A DNA stretch of 64,000 nucleotides from Colwellia sp. (GCA_013215385.1 JABSOY010000012.1:1-64000); one strand, 5' to 3'; positions 45,401 to 55,302 are shown, counted from the stretch's first letter. Numbers and translations: made by a program. The notes: generated from the letters alone by a model not told the origin.

Positions 45401-45500
45401 GCACTTATCGTGCAGACTGTTAAATTTCAAAAATGACAACAAGATTGTCATCAAAAATTGGTTACGCTAAAGTTCAGTAACTTGTTCTCATCACATGAGA
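45401..45500 (-). promoter_or_regulatory. Palindromes upstream of the cob operon
   Basis: Three perfect inverted repeats lie just before cbtB: GCAC-5-GTGC at 45401-45413, ATGACAA-5-TTGTCAT at 45433-45451, and TCTCAT-CAC-ATGAGA at 45486-45500. The last two are candidates for repressor sites, the first could fold near the ribosome-binding site. No cobalamin riboswitch motif is present here. Their function is inferred by position only. The rest of the roughly 300-base gap to 45696 shows nothing further. Confidence 0.4.
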
Positions 45501-45696
45501 GCATATTAGCGGTTTAACTTAATATAAGTAACTGACTTAGCACCACTAAAGTTAATGCTATATTACTACGTCATAAATTGATGTTCAAAGTATATAATTC
45601 AATTAACTTTTCTGAGTATAATCTCAAATCAACACTTATCCTTACACCTTTGATTAATTAACGAGCAAGTTCAGTAATAAATTCCAGATTAACCGC

Positions 45697-46026
45697 TTAC
45701 ATTGATACTAAAGTAAACAAATGCGCATTTTTAGTTAAGCCAGTTAGATGATTTACTATTTTAACTTTATGCGCAGAAAGCTCTTTATTGAGTTCACTAC
45801 TATAAAGCATTCTTCGATATTGATTATAAGTGAAATGATCTTTAATGTTTAAGTATTGGTATAATCCCTCGATACTAAATATCAATTGTTCGCCATCAAA
45901 ATAAAGATAGGCCTTTTTATCATTTTCATCTTTTAAAGTATTTACCATCAATTGCAAGGTCTGCGATTTATTTAGACTACCGACAATAAAAATTAATGTT
46001 TTTTCATAAACTTGTTCAATATTCAT
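45697..46026 (-). CDS. Hypothetical protein
   Basis: 109 residues, no signal peptide or membrane helix; mixed alpha/beta with several aromatic residues (AYLYFDGEQLIFSIEGLYQYL). I do not recognise it. It stands alone between the cob operon and a signalling operon, 290 bases upstream of cbtB on the same strand. Confidence 0.5.
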   Translation of the reverse strand: MNIEQVYEKTLIFIVGSLNKSQTLQLMVNTLKDENDKKAYLYFDGEQLIFSIEGLYQYLNIKDHFTYNQYRRMLYSSELNKELSAHKVKIVNHLTGLTKNAHLFTLVSM

Positions 46027-46396
46027 TTGAATTATTTAATGCTACTGATTAGATGACCACTATACCCAAACTATCTCAAGATGCTTAGCTTTATAGCTTT
46101 TAATTGTAGGACTAATTAAGAACTTGTCATGGAGGTCTTTTTTTTACGGTATTCTCCGGTGTTATTTACACCTAAATTAGTCCATTAATTATGAGCCGTG
46201 GATATTCCTCTCAGATGAATAACACTGCGCTACCATCATGTTCATGCCCATAAGAACCCATTAGAAAGTTGTAATAGCAGCTTGATTATATAATGGAATA
46301 TTTATATGGATTAACCTCTTATGTTCACTTTTCGTCCTTGCGCTATTAAGTGAACAAATAAAGTTTTATATCTTACCAATAACAGGACTGTATGCC
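46027..46396. other. Intergenic region
   Basis: 370 bases. Two inverted repeats are visible: GGACTAATT at 46109-46117 with AATTAGTCC at 46175-46183, and GTTCACTT at 46323-46330 with AAGTGAAC at 46348-46355. The second may end the signalling operon on the minus strand. The stretch ATACCCAAACTATCTCAAGATGC at 46061-46083 looks like the end of a dispersed repeat, but I see no partner end. Confidence 0.4.
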
Positions 46397-48631
46397 TTAC
46401 GAAATATTCGAACGAATAAGTTCAACTACAGGTTGAGCAATTGAATTTCTTTTTTCTAAATATACACGATAATCTTTGAATTTTTCTTCAAACAGGTTCT
46501 CATTACCTTGTAAGTAGCTAAACAATTGTTCGGGGGATACGGGTTTACTAAAATAGTAGCCTTGGATAATGTCACAGTCTTCATCCGAGAGAAATGCAAG
46601 TTGTTCTACGGTTTCAACACCCTCAGCAACGAGTTCTAAAGACATTTTTTTTGAAATAGCGATAATAACTTTTGTAATATCTTCATCACACAAATCAATA
46701 CCAATATCCTGAATAAAGCTACGGTCTATTTTTAATTTATCTAGGGGTAATTTCCGTAAATTATCAAGCGAAGCGTGACCTGTACCAAAATCGTCCATTG
46801 AAATTGCAACACCTAATCGATGAATTTTCTCCAGTTCTTCTACCAACTTAGCGTAGTTTGTCGACATCGCAGTTTCAGTAATCTCAATTTCTATAAATTT
46901 CGGAAGAATATCATGCTTTTTCAATAACAAGGCTAATGTTTTATAGAATTTGTCGGACGTTAATTGCCGAACAGATACGTTAATTGAGACTGTAAGCCCC
47001 TCAAAATCAATGTTTTTATTCCATTGAGCAACTTGCTGACAAACTTCCCTTAATACCCACTCTCCCAATTCTTCAATTTGCCCTGACTCTTCCGCTATCG
47101 GGATAAATTTATCTGGGCTTACTGCCGCGCCTTCATTAGGTTGCCAGCGTAAAAGCGCTTCACAGCCAACAATATTATTTTTACTCAATGATACTTGTGG
47201 TTGATAAACTAAAGATAGCTCTTGATTGATGACTGCTTGCTGTAACATCATTTGAATACGTTGCTTTTCTTGTACTTTTTCATGCATACTTGCCGAAAAA
47301 AACTGGTAGTTATTTCGCCCCTGTAATTTTGCACTATACATGGCGGTATCGGCTGATTTAAGTAACTGCTCGATAGTCATTGGTATACCTTCATAATAAG
47401 CAATACCAACACTGACACTGACACTTAACTTTATTCCCTGTATCTCGATAGGTTTATCTACTTTGTTCAATATTTTTTGTGCGACAGTAGCCATACCATT
47501 AGCGTCATCGATGTCATAGAGTATAATCGCAAATTCATCTCCACCCATGCGAGCAACGAGATCCCCCTCTCTCACACTGCTGCGCAGCATGGCACTAACA
47601 TATTGCAGTAAAGCATCGCCAGTATCATGACCATATTGATCATTAACAAGCTTAAAATGATCTAAGTCTATGTATAATACGGCTAAATCATTCTTATTTC
47701 GTTTAAATCGAGCAATTGCCTTGCGTAAATGATCGTAAAAATACGCCCTATTTGCTAAATCAGTTAATGAATCGAAATTAGCCAAATGATGAAGTTTGTA
47801 TTCATTTTGTTTTCTTTCAGTGACATTTTGGAACATCACCACGCCACCTATATTCTTGCCATTTTTATCAAGTGTCACCTCACTGGTATATTCAACATAA
47901 AAAACAGTACCACTATCAGTTCGCCATCGTTCACCTGATGTCAGCCCATCAGCCACATGGTCAGTAATATCGAATTGACGAAAACATTTATTGGCTGTTG
48001 ATCTGGCATCATTATTTACTAATAAATCGCCATCAATTTCACTGACTAAAAACTCTTGCAAGTTTCTCGTTATTAAATCTTTGTTTTCTATATCAAGGAT
48101 TTTACAAGCTTTAGGATTAGCGAAAGAAATATTCCCTACTATGTCCATGCCTATCACGCCTTCGCCCGCAGAATTGAGTAAAGCTTGTAAACGCGACTTG
48201 CTTTCTTCTGCTTCTAAACGTGTTTGTTTTGCTAACTGATGTAAGCGGTCTAATTCAACAAATTGGCGTACTTTATTAATGATCACAACGGGTTCTATCG
48301 GTTTCGTTACATAATCGACAGCCCCTGATTCATAAGCTTTATTAAGCAGCAGATTATCTCTATCGCTTGCAGTGATCATCACAATAGGAATGTTTTTAAA
48401 TCTCTTATTGCTATGAATTAATTGCACGGTTTGATAACCATTCAAACCGGGCATTTCCACATCCATTAGAATGACAGCAAAGTCATGGTTGAGTACTTGA
48501 GATAAAGCCTTTTCGCCTGAATCAGCATGAACAATAATAATATCAAGAGGGCCGAGGATCATTTCAAGTGAATATCTATTAACTTCCAAATCATCGACAA
48601 TTAATACTTTACTTCTGTTATTTAACTCCAT
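46397..48631 (-). CDS. Receiver-PAS-GGDEF-EAL response regulator
   Basis: 744 residues, soluble. A receiver domain (about 1-125; VLIVDDLEVNR, phospho-Asp in VILMDVEMPG, K in YVTKPIEP), a PAS domain (about 145-265), a GGDEF domain with intact ARMGGDEFAIIL, and an EAL domain with intact GCEALLRW, EITETAM and DDFGTGHASLDNL. Both c-di-GMP synthesis and hydrolysis therefore look chemically possible; the net activity is presumably set by phosphorylation and the PAS ligand. It is the last gene of the hybrid kinase-cheR-cheB operon, 85 bases after cheB. Confidence 0.94.
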   Translation of the reverse strand: MELNNRSKVLIVDDLEVNRYSLEMILGPLDIIIVHADSGEKALSQVLNHDFAVILMDVEMPGLNGYQTVQLIHSNKRFKNIPIVMITASDRDNLLLNKAYESGAVDYVTKPIEPVVIINKVRQFVELDRLHQLAKQTRLEAEESKSRLQALLNSAGEGVIGMDIVGNISFANPKACKILDIENKDLITRNLQEFLVSEIDGDLLVNNDARSTANKCFRQFDITDHVADGLTSGERWRTDSGTVFYVEYTSEVTLDKNGKNIGGVVMFQNVTERKQNEYKLHHLANFDSLTDLANRAYFYDHLRKAIARFKRNKNDLAVLYIDLDHFKLVNDQYGHDTGDALLQYVSAMLRSSVREGDLVARMGGDEFAIILYDIDDANGMATVAQKILNKVDKPIEIQGIKLSVSVSVGIAYYEGIPMTIEQLLKSADTAMYSAKLQGRNNYQFFSASMHEKVQEKQRIQMMLQQAVINQELSLVYQPQVSLSKNNIVGCEALLRWQPNEGAAVSPDKFIPIAEESGQIEELGEWVLREVCQQVAQWNKNIDFEGLTVSINVSVRQLTSDKFYKTLALLLKKHDILPKFIEIEITETAMSTNYAKLVEELEKIHRLGVAISMDDFGTGHASLDNLRKLPLDKLKIDRSFIQDIGIDLCDEDITKVIIAISKKMSLELVAEGVETVEQLAFLSDEDCDIIQGYYFSKPVSPEQLFSYLQGNENLFEEKFKDYRVYLEKRNSIAQPVVELIRSNIS

Positions 48632-48716
48632 TGGCCTTCCTTGGAATCTCCAGCTATCACAAGTATAGTCAGTAACTTTATCTTTGCGCCAAAATATCTA
48701 ACTACATGGAGTAATT

Positions 48717-49322
48717 TTAACATGACGATTTTTGTTTTGTGTCCAAAGAAATTAAATAGCTGGCAATTTCCAATAAATTTAAAATGATAGCGGTAGGAAC
48801 TTTTTTTATAGCGGCGTTAGGCATTTCACGTGCCTTGGCACTTTGAGGGTTTTGTACAATCGCACGGCCTCCTGCAGCTACTATCTGCGCTAAACCTAGT
48901 GAACCATCCTGATTTTTCCCCGTTAAGATGATGCCTAAACAGGCTTGCCGGTAAATATCCGCAGCACTTTCAAACAATACATCAATTGAAGGTCTGCTGT
49001 AATTTACTTTGTCATCTTTTGATAAACTGAAATAAAGCCCTCGCTCTATTAGCAGATGATAATCGGGTGGCGCTATGTAAACTATGCCTGAAGATATGGG
49101 CTCCTTATCTATAACGTCCTTAACTTCAGTGGCGGAGTTTAAATTGAGGTGTTGCGCTAAATAGCCATCATTTTCGGCAATACGGTGCTGTACAATGACT
49201 ATTGGCAAACTAAATGCTAATGGTAATTGTGTAACTATAGTATCAAGCGCATCAAAACCACCTGCAGAAACACCAATGACAATACATCGAATATCAGCTG
49301 TAATATTTTCTATAAGCTTCAT
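48717..49322 (-). CDS. Stand-alone CheB methylesterase domain
   Basis: 201 residues. Only the C-terminal catalytic domain of CheB, no receiver: catalytic Ser in IVIGVSAGGFDALD, His in VIVQHRIAE, and Asp in ILTGKNQDGSLGL (usually TGMGxDG). Such proteins demethylate or deamidate glutamyl residues of chemoreceptors, but no receptor gene is present here; the HAMP-rich kinase two genes upstream is the obvious candidate partner. It starts 5 bases after the cheR stop. Confidence 0.88.
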   Translation of the reverse strand: MKLIENITADIRCIVIGVSAGGFDALDTIVTQLPLAFSLPIVIVQHRIAENDGYLAQHLNLNSATEVKDVIDKEPISSGIVYIAPPDYHLLIERGLYFSLSKDDKVNYSRPSIDVLFESAADIYRQACLGIILTGKNQDGSLGLAQIVAAGGRAIVQNPQSAKAREMPNAAIKKVPTAIILNLLEIASYLISLDTKQKSSC

Positions 49323-49327
49323 TCAAG

Positions 49328-50152
49328 CTAATCTTTTTTACGATAGATAGAATTGGCCTCAGAAAGGGTATTAAATTTGTCTTTTAAGATTGAAAAGCGA
49401 ATACTCTCCTTATTGCCTAAACATAAAAAACCTTTGCTGATCGCGCTTTCGTTAAACAACCGCAAGACATTATTTTGTAGTTCTTTATCAAAATAGATAA
49501 AAACATTGCGACATATGATCAGGTTCATTTCACCAAATATACCGTCTTTTACTAAGTTATGGTAAGCGAAGGTAATCGCATTTCGTAATTCATCATTGAA
49601 TTTAATCGCATCGTAATGCTCAGTGTAGTAATCAGAGAAATTATGGCTGCCACCCGCTTTTAGATAGCCTTTGTTGCTTAAAGCAATGTTTTCTGAACTA
49701 TAAATGCCCTGTTTAGCGATATCTAGTGACTTGTTATTGTAGTCTGTCGCATAAATTTTGGCTCTGCTAAGTAATCCAGCCTCCTTCAACAACACGGCCA
49801 ATGAATAGGCTTCTTCACCGGTTGCACAACCTGCATGCCAAATTTTAAAATATGGATAAGTATCGAGTACCGGAAAAATTGACTCAATCAAATTTGAGAA
49901 AAACTCCGGATCACGGTACATTTCAGTGACGGTCACCGATAATTCAGACAAGAAACGATTAAAGACCTCCTCATCATATAAAATTCGGGGAATGAGTTGG
50001 TAGGGCATATCCAGTTTTTCTTTAATCAATAAGCCGTTTATCCGCCGTTTCAAACTAGACCTAGCATAATGACTAAAATCATAATCATAACGTCGTCGAA
50101 TAGCGTCAAGTAAGATATCTATTTCTATTTCGGCTATTTCACTTAGTTCCAT
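49328..50152 (-). CDS. CheR-type protein-glutamate methyltransferase
   Basis: 274 residues: N-terminal helical CheR domain (RRRYDYDFSHYARSSLKRRI) and SAM-binding domain with WHAGCATGEEAYSLAV, YATDYN and LIICRNVFIYFD. Full length for CheR and apparently intact. It lies 9 bases after the hybrid kinase gene, so the pair is probably cotranscribed and works on the same partner. Confidence 0.92.
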   Translation of the reverse strand: MELSEIAEIEIDILLDAIRRRYDYDFSHYARSSLKRRINGLLIKEKLDMPYQLIPRILYDEEVFNRFLSELSVTVTEMYRDPEFFSNLIESIFPVLDTYPYFKIWHAGCATGEEAYSLAVLLKEAGLLSRAKIYATDYNNKSLDIAKQGIYSSENIALSNKGYLKAGGSHNFSDYYTEHYDAIKFNDELRNAITFAYHNLVKDGIFGEMNLIICRNVFIYFDKELQNNVLRLFNESAISKGFLCLGNKESIRFSILKDKFNTLSEANSIYRKKD

Positions 50153-50161
50153 TTTTGTACC

Positions 50162-53100
50162 TTATAATATCGATACTTTCAATAAGGCCAATAACTCATC
50201 GGCTTTAACCGGTTTATTCATATAATCATTGGCTCCTGCCTCTAAGCATTTTGCTTTATCCTCTGCCATTGCTTTTGCTGTTAGTGCAATAATAGGCAAA
50301 TTCTGATATTTTTCTTGCTCACGTATTTTTTGCATTGCCTCGTAACCATCCATTATCGGCATCATGATATCCATTATGACCACTTCAATATTGTCATGTT
50401 TTTCCAATGCTTCTAGAGCCTTAAGGCCATTCTCGGCAATAATGACATTCAGCCCTTTTTCCTCTAACACCGTTGACAGTGCAAAGGTATTACGTAAATC
50501 GTCATCAACTAACAACAAGGTACGACCGTCAAAAAAGCTTTCTTCATTGTGTAACATTTGAATCGTTTGGCGTTGAGGTTCTGGCAATGACAGTGGCGTT
50601 TGATGTAAAAACAACATCACTTCATCCAGTAGTCGTTCGTTAGAAACAGTACCTTTAAGGATGATTTTATCGGTATAACGACTTAGCTCTATGTATTGTT
50701 CTTCACTAAGTTCAGCCCCGGTATTTATCACCACCGGAGGTAATCTATCTACCGGGCTTTCGTGCATTTGTTGCAACAATTCCTGGCCGCTAATATCAGG
50801 TAAGTGTAAGTCCAAGACAATACAATCAAACCTTGATTGTCTCATTAAATCTATTGCCTGTTTTCCACAATGGACTTCGGTAATTTCGATACCGTCATTA
50901 TCTAAAAGTTTGGCTAAACTACGGCAATGATTTTCATCATCATCAATGATCATCAATTTTTTTGGTTCATCATTTAGAATCTCATTAAATAAAGTAAAAA
51001 CTTTATTCAGTTCTACCGCCGATGTTGGCTTTTGCAAGACACCAATAGCTCCGTGGTACAAGCCATTATTAATATCCTCTCGCGCAGAAATAATATGCAC
51101 AGGGATATGTCGTGTAGTAAGGTCAGATTTAAATAATTCCAGTACTTTACCGCCATCTAGATCAGGTAAACCTAAGTCGAGAATAATTGCACTGGGTTGG
51201 TATTTTGCCGCCAAATGCAAAGCACTTTTCCCGTCACCAGCAACAAGTACCTTATAACCTTTTTCTTTTGATATGCCCTTTAACACACTGGAAAAGTCTT
51301 TATCATCTTCAATGATCAAGACACTTTTATCACTCAGTTTTAGTTCATTCCTATCATCTTCGATGAAAAAAGGCGCAATATAACCGCTTGTTTCAATAGC
51401 CGGTAAGGTTATTGGCTTTACCGTGTGTTCTTTTGCGTAATATGCACTAGTGCTTGTGGTGCTTAAGTGCTCAATGTTTTTATTTCTATTACCATGTTGA
51501 CCATCGTTAAGCATCGGCAGATAAACAGTAAAGGTACTGCCCTTATTGTATTCACTATGAATTTGTAGTTCGCCGCCAAGTAAACGACAAAGCTCTCTCG
51601 ATATGGTTAAACCTAGGCCAGTACCACCAAATTTACGACTAGTAGAGCCGTCTGCTTGCTGAAAAGCTTCAAAGATCAAGCGCTGTTTATCTTGCTCAAT
51701 ACCTATGCCCGTATCAATAACACTGAAGCCGATACAGTTCTTTTCGTTTAAATGACTTTGCTTAAAAACGACATCGCTACTTGGCACAAAAATCCGAAAA
51801 ACAACACTTCCTTCTATGGTGAATTTAAAGGCGTTAGACATTAAATTTTTCAAAATTTGTAAAGTACGCATTTGATCGGTTTGTATGGTTTTTGGTACGC
51901 CAGCGGCAAGTTCACTGCTAAACTCAAAATCTTTATTATGTATTAACGGCTCAAACTGTGAACAAATACTCCTTTCAAGTTGGTTTAGTTCAATGTTTTG
52001 AATTTCTAATGTTAACTTGCCGGACTCAACCTTGGATAAGTCTAAAATATCATTGATTAAGTCGAGCAGGTCTTCTCCGCCGCGATGAATGATTTTCGCT
52101 GACTCTAATTGTTTATCGGTTAGGTTGCCTTCCTTATTTTGTGACAACAACTCTGACAATATCAACAAGCTATTTAATGGTGTTCGAAGCTCATGAGACA
52201 TATTGGCAAGAAATTCTGATTTATATTTACTCGAAACTTCTAATTCTGACGCCTTGTCTTCAAGTTGTTTACGCGACGATTCAATTTTAATATTTTTGTC
52301 TAATATCTCCTGTTTTTGTCGTTGTAAATATTCGGTTTTCTCTTCTAATTCTTTATTTGAGGCTTGTAGCTCTTCTTGCTGTGCTTTTAAGCTCGATTCA
52401 GACTCCATAATGGTTTTTGTTTGTTCTTCAAGCTCTTCATTGGATGCGCGCAACTCTTCTTGCTGTGCTTGAAGTTCTTCACCACTGCGCTGTGCTTCTT
52501 CCAACAAATCTTGCATTCTAACTCGGTCATGAGCACTGTTAATTGCCATGGCAATGCTCTCATTTGACCTTTCTAACAATTCTATGGTTTTGTCATCAAA
52601 TTCACCAAAACGCCCTATTTCAATCGCACCTTTAACCGAACCTTCAAGTATCAGTGGCGACACCATCAGATTATTAGGCGACGCTCGGCCAAGACCAGAA
52701 TTAACACTGATATAGTCTTCAGGTACATTCGATATCATTATGGTTTGCTTTTCTTTAACAGCTTGCCCGACGATTCCTTCACCGACAGCGATTTTATCCG
52801 ACAGATTTTTACGGCGTTGATACGCATAACTGCTGGCTAAAGATAGATTACGAGCTTCGTCTGCGAGATAGAAAACACCGACTTGTGCCCCAGTATATTT
52901 AGCAATATAAGTAATAACCTGCTCTGATAGTTCAGTTACTCCTTGTTCACCACGCATGGCATTCGCCAATTCAGCTTGGCCAGTTTTTATCCAATTCTCT
53001 CGTTGGCTCTTACTGGTAACATCCCGTAAATTTTTGGTCATTACTGACAATGATTTCCCTAATTTATCGCGATCACTTTTTGGCTGAATATCTACGGAAT

Positions 53101-53881
53101 AGTCACCAGAAGCGATGGCATCACACACTTCACCGGCTTCTCGTAAACTTTGCGTCATTAAGAATAACGCTTTACCTAACGCATCTTTATCACTGCGTGG
53201 TTGTACTTCAGCCGTATAATCACCTTGGGCAATGGAATCGGCTTGTCGAGACGTTTCTTCCAAGTTCTCGACAATTTGATTAATCGCTGCCGCTAATTGG
53301 TCACCCTTACCTTTGACTTGTACTTTACGACTGGTATCACCAGAAGCGATGGCATTACATACTTCACCCGCTTCTCGTAAACTCTGCGTCATTAAAAATA
53401 ACGCTTTACCTAACGCATCTTTATCACTGCGTGGTTGTACTTCAGCCGTATAATCACCTTGGGCAATGGAATCGGCTTGTCGTACAGTAGTGCGAAGATT
53501 ATCTATCACTTTGACTAAGGCTCCATTAAGCACATCGTCTTTACTTTTTTTATTAACTGTCTCGGTAAAATCGCCTTCAGCAATAGCCTCTATTACGTTG
53601 ACAACATCAAGCTGCATTTTAGAAATATTGTCATAAGATTGCCACAGTTTATCTTGGCGTCCTTGTTGTTTAATCGATAGTTTATTGCTTCCCGATGCAA
53701 GGGTATTGTTCTGCTCAATCACATCATCAAATCGTTCAGCTAAACCTTTTAGCTGTGAAACTGTTTCATTTTGTTGTTTAGTATATTCAAATTGGTCAAA
53801 GTCGATGTTTTGCCAATTACCGGAGTTGAGTGCAGATAATGATTGATTAAGAAATCCTTGGAATTCTGTTGATGTTGCCAC
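50162..53881 (-). CDS. Hybrid histidine kinase with HAMP-like array, GAF and three receivers
   Basis: 1239 residues with no membrane helix. Order: several HAMP-like units (about 70-295) in the repeating pattern ADSIAQGDYTAEVQPRSDKD; a GAF domain (about 305-450); a Glu/Gln-rich coiled coil (about 455-550); HisKA with phospho-His in NMSHELRTPLNS; HATPase_c with DTGIGIEQDK and FGGTGLGLTISREL; then receivers at about 845-960 (AIILDLGLPD), 970-1090 (CIVLDLHLPD) and 1120-1237 (VVIMDIMMPIMDG). The third has the usual Lys (MNKPV); the second has KIILKG. Soluble poly-HAMP arrangements resemble methyl-accepting signalling modules, which fits the adjacent cheR and cheB. First gene of a four-gene operon. 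Confidence 0.93.
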   Translation of the reverse strand: MATSTEFQGFLNQSLSALNSGNWQNIDFDQFEYTKQQNETVSQLKGLAERFDDVIEQNNTLASGSNKLSIKQQGRQDKLWQSYDNISKMQLDVVNVIEAIAEGDFTETVNKKSKDDVLNGALVKVIDNLRTTVRQADSIAQGDYTAEVQPRSDKDALGKALFLMTQSLREAGEVCNAIASGDTSRKVQVKGKGDQLAAAINQIVENLEETSRQADSIAQGDYTAEVQPRSDKDALGKALFLMTQSLREAGEVCDAIASGDYSVDIQPKSDRDKLGKSLSVMTKNLRDVTSKSQRENWIKTGQAELANAMRGEQGVTELSEQVITYIAKYTGAQVGVFYLADEARNLSLASSYAYQRRKNLSDKIAVGEGIVGQAVKEKQTIMISNVPEDYISVNSGLGRASPNNLMVSPLILEGSVKGAIEIGRFGEFDDKTIELLERSNESIAMAINSAHDRVRMQDLLEEAQRSGEELQAQQEELRASNEELEEQTKTIMESESSLKAQQEELQASNKELEEKTEYLQRQKQEILDKNIKIESSRKQLEDKASELEVSSKYKSEFLANMSHELRTPLNSLLILSELLSQNKEGNLTDKQLESAKIIHRGGEDLLDLINDILDLSKVESGKLTLEIQNIELNQLERSICSQFEPLIHNKDFEFSSELAAGVPKTIQTDQMRTLQILKNLMSNAFKFTIEGSVVFRIFVPSSDVVFKQSHLNEKNCIGFSVIDTGIGIEQDKQRLIFEAFQQADGSTSRKFGGTGLGLTISRELCRLLGGELQIHSEYNKGSTFTVYLPMLNDGQHGNRNKNIEHLSTTSTSAYYAKEHTVKPITLPAIETSGYIAPFFIEDDRNELKLSDKSVLIIEDDKDFSSVLKGISKEKGYKVLVAGDGKSALHLAAKYQPSAIILDLGLPDLDGGKVLELFKSDLTTRHIPVHIISAREDINNGLYHGAIGVLQKPTSAVELNKVFTLFNEILNDEPKKLMIIDDDENHCRSLAKLLDNDGIEITEVHCGKQAIDLMRQSRFDCIVLDLHLPDISGQELLQQMHESPVDRLPPVVINTGAELSEEQYIELSRYTDKIILKGTVSNERLLDEVMLFLHQTPLSLPEPQRQTIQMLHNEESFFDGRTLLLVDDDLRNTFALSTVLEEKGLNVIIAENGLKALEALEKHDNIEVVIMDIMMPIMDGYEAMQKIREQEKYQNLPIIALTAKAMAEDKAKCLEAGANDYMNKPVKADELLALLKVSIL
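53106..53482 (-). repeat. 143-bp near-identical duplication within the HAMP array
   Basis: Segments 53106-53248 and 53340-53482 are nearly identical at DNA level (about seven differences) with a 234-bp (78-codon) period. They encode the same 46-residue HAMP-like unit (about residues 134-181 and 212-259). Such identity, including synonymous sites, points to recent duplication or gene conversion and could recombine to change the unit number. Confidence 0.85.
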
Positions 53882-54552
53882 AGCGTATTTTCTCCATGCT
53901 TAATAGCTATTTGTATTTTTCTTAGTAAAAAAAGTATAGGAGTGAAGAGAAAAAATTCCAGTAATGTTCAAAAGTTTACTGTTTTAATGCTTGATTAGAC
54001 TTAGGTATTTATCGTATCAATGATAATAACGAATTAGATTGTAGAGCGTCATTCCCGCTAGGTAATGCTCGTTAGAGTGGATTGCAGTAAAACTAAAACA
54101 GACATCAAAGCATTAATAAAAAATGCTAAAAAATCAGCTAATAAAATATATAAACACTCACATGGTCCAGAGGTTATTAGATAACTAATCATAAATATTT
54201 TACCCGAGCGACAAAAATCCCAGTTTACCTTTGAGATCCATATTCTCTTTGGCAAATCGGTTCAAATGAAAATACGAATAGGCTTATACACCAATATTTA
54301 TCTAAAGGTAGTGATTTATCAAACACAGCCAACAAAAATTAACTAGTGTTGCTAAAACTGAACGAAAAACCAAGAAAGGTATTAGAATATGAATCACCAT
54401 TAAAAATTCAACCTGTGTTTTACAGCCTCCATTTGAACTTAAAGCGTAAAGTTACTGGTTGATATCTTGACTGTACTTATTCAACTTAGCGCAGAAAGTA
54501 AAGCTAAATACTGCTGATTGATTCTTATACTGAGCCTTTTTCTAAAAGCTTG
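53882..54552. other. Gap with transposon debris
   Basis: 670 bases between two minus-strand genes. An IS30 transposase remnant occupies 54187-54462 on the + strand (listed separately). A 38-residue + strand frame at 54065-54181 (MLVRVDCSKTKTDIK start) has no ribosome site and may be more debris. Nothing else recognised. Confidence 0.5.
54187..54462 (+). pseudogene. IS30-family transposase C-terminal remnant
   Basis: One + strand frame reads as the C-terminal third of an IS30 transposase: HKYFTRATKIPVYL, DPYSLWQIGSNENTN (containing the catalytic Glu of the DDE triad in SNENTN), HQYLSKGSDLS, then LNEKPRKVLEYESP, the normal LNxRPRKxLxxxTP end of the family. It is interrupted by an in-frame TGA between VYL and DPY near 54232 and a TAA at 54340, and has no start. 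The 5' two-thirds are missing, so the element is dead. Confidence 0.8.
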
Positions 54553-55302
54553 TTATTTCATTTTATGCTTAGCATATATTTTCTCTATAGACCCGTTAAG
54601 ATTTAGTTCCTTTATTACTTTATTGACAGCGTCTTTTAGAGTTTGGTCTTTAAATGCCATGTGTGAATAAACGTAAGGAAATAAATAATGGACATTAAAG
54701 TTTTCATAATCTACGTTTATATTTTTTTTGTAATATTTGTTATTTAAATCATGCTCAAATATGTTGATATCACCGATTCTAATCTCTTTTTCTCCAGAAA
54801 CTATCAGGTGAGTCGTTTCTTTAGGATGAGGGTACTCAGCATAATCATCATTTGCTTCAGCCATTTGTTTGAATTCAGCACCAAGCAGCTCTGTTGCACC
54901 TTGATATGCCGCAATAGACTTACCCTGTAAATCAGTAATTTTGTTGACCTTAAATTGATTTGATTTTAATGAAATAGCCACATCTCTATAACGAAAAACA
55001 GGATCTGATAGATATACATTTACCTGCGAACTAGGAAAAACATTACAAGCAACATCAATTAATTTTCCATAATTAATTTCATGCAATATTCGGTGGTTAC
55101 TCATAAAGATGTATTCCAGCTTGTATTGAGGAAGCTGCTTGAATATTTCATCGGTGACCTCAATAAAGATACCATTCATTTCTTTTTCAATAAAAAAAGG
55201 AGGGAAGTTACCAACACCAATTTTTATTACATGTTGCGCTGTTGATGTAGCTGAGCATATGAATAAACAGATGAACATAATATGATGTAAGAGTCTTGGC
55301 AT
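54553..55302 (-). CDS. Periplasmic substrate-binding protein, SBP_bac_3 type
   Basis: 249 residues: signal peptide to about residue 22 (SATSTAQ), then HVIKIGVGNFPPFFIE, MNGIFIEVTDEIF, and the second-lobe ITDLQGKSIAAYQGATELLG, as in amino-acid-binding-like proteins. Only a distant resemblance to the protein at 421-1158. No transporter genes are adjacent. It is bordered by pseudogenes on both sides but appears intact. Confidence 0.78.
   Translation of the reverse strand: MPRLLHHIMFICLFICSATSTAQHVIKIGVGNFPPFFIEKEMNGIFIEVTDEIFKQLPQYKLEYIFMSNHRILHEINYGKLIDVACNVFPSSQVNVYLSDPVFRYRDVAISLKSNQFKVNKITDLQGKSIAAYQGATELLGAEFKQMAEANDDYAEYPHPKETTHLIVSGEKEIRIGDINIFEHDLNNKYYKKNINVDYENFNVHYLFPYVYSHMAFKDQTLKDAVNKVIKELNLNGSIEKIYAKHKMK

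Noticed and set aside
45390-45696. A second cobalamin riboswitch upstream of cbtB
   Set aside because: I searched by eye for the B12 box and the CTGCCCCTGCAAC-type core on the minus strand and found neither.
54058-54255. 65-codon minus-strand frame
   Set aside because: Overlaps the IS30 transposase remnant on the + strand, which accounts for the sequence; no start signal.
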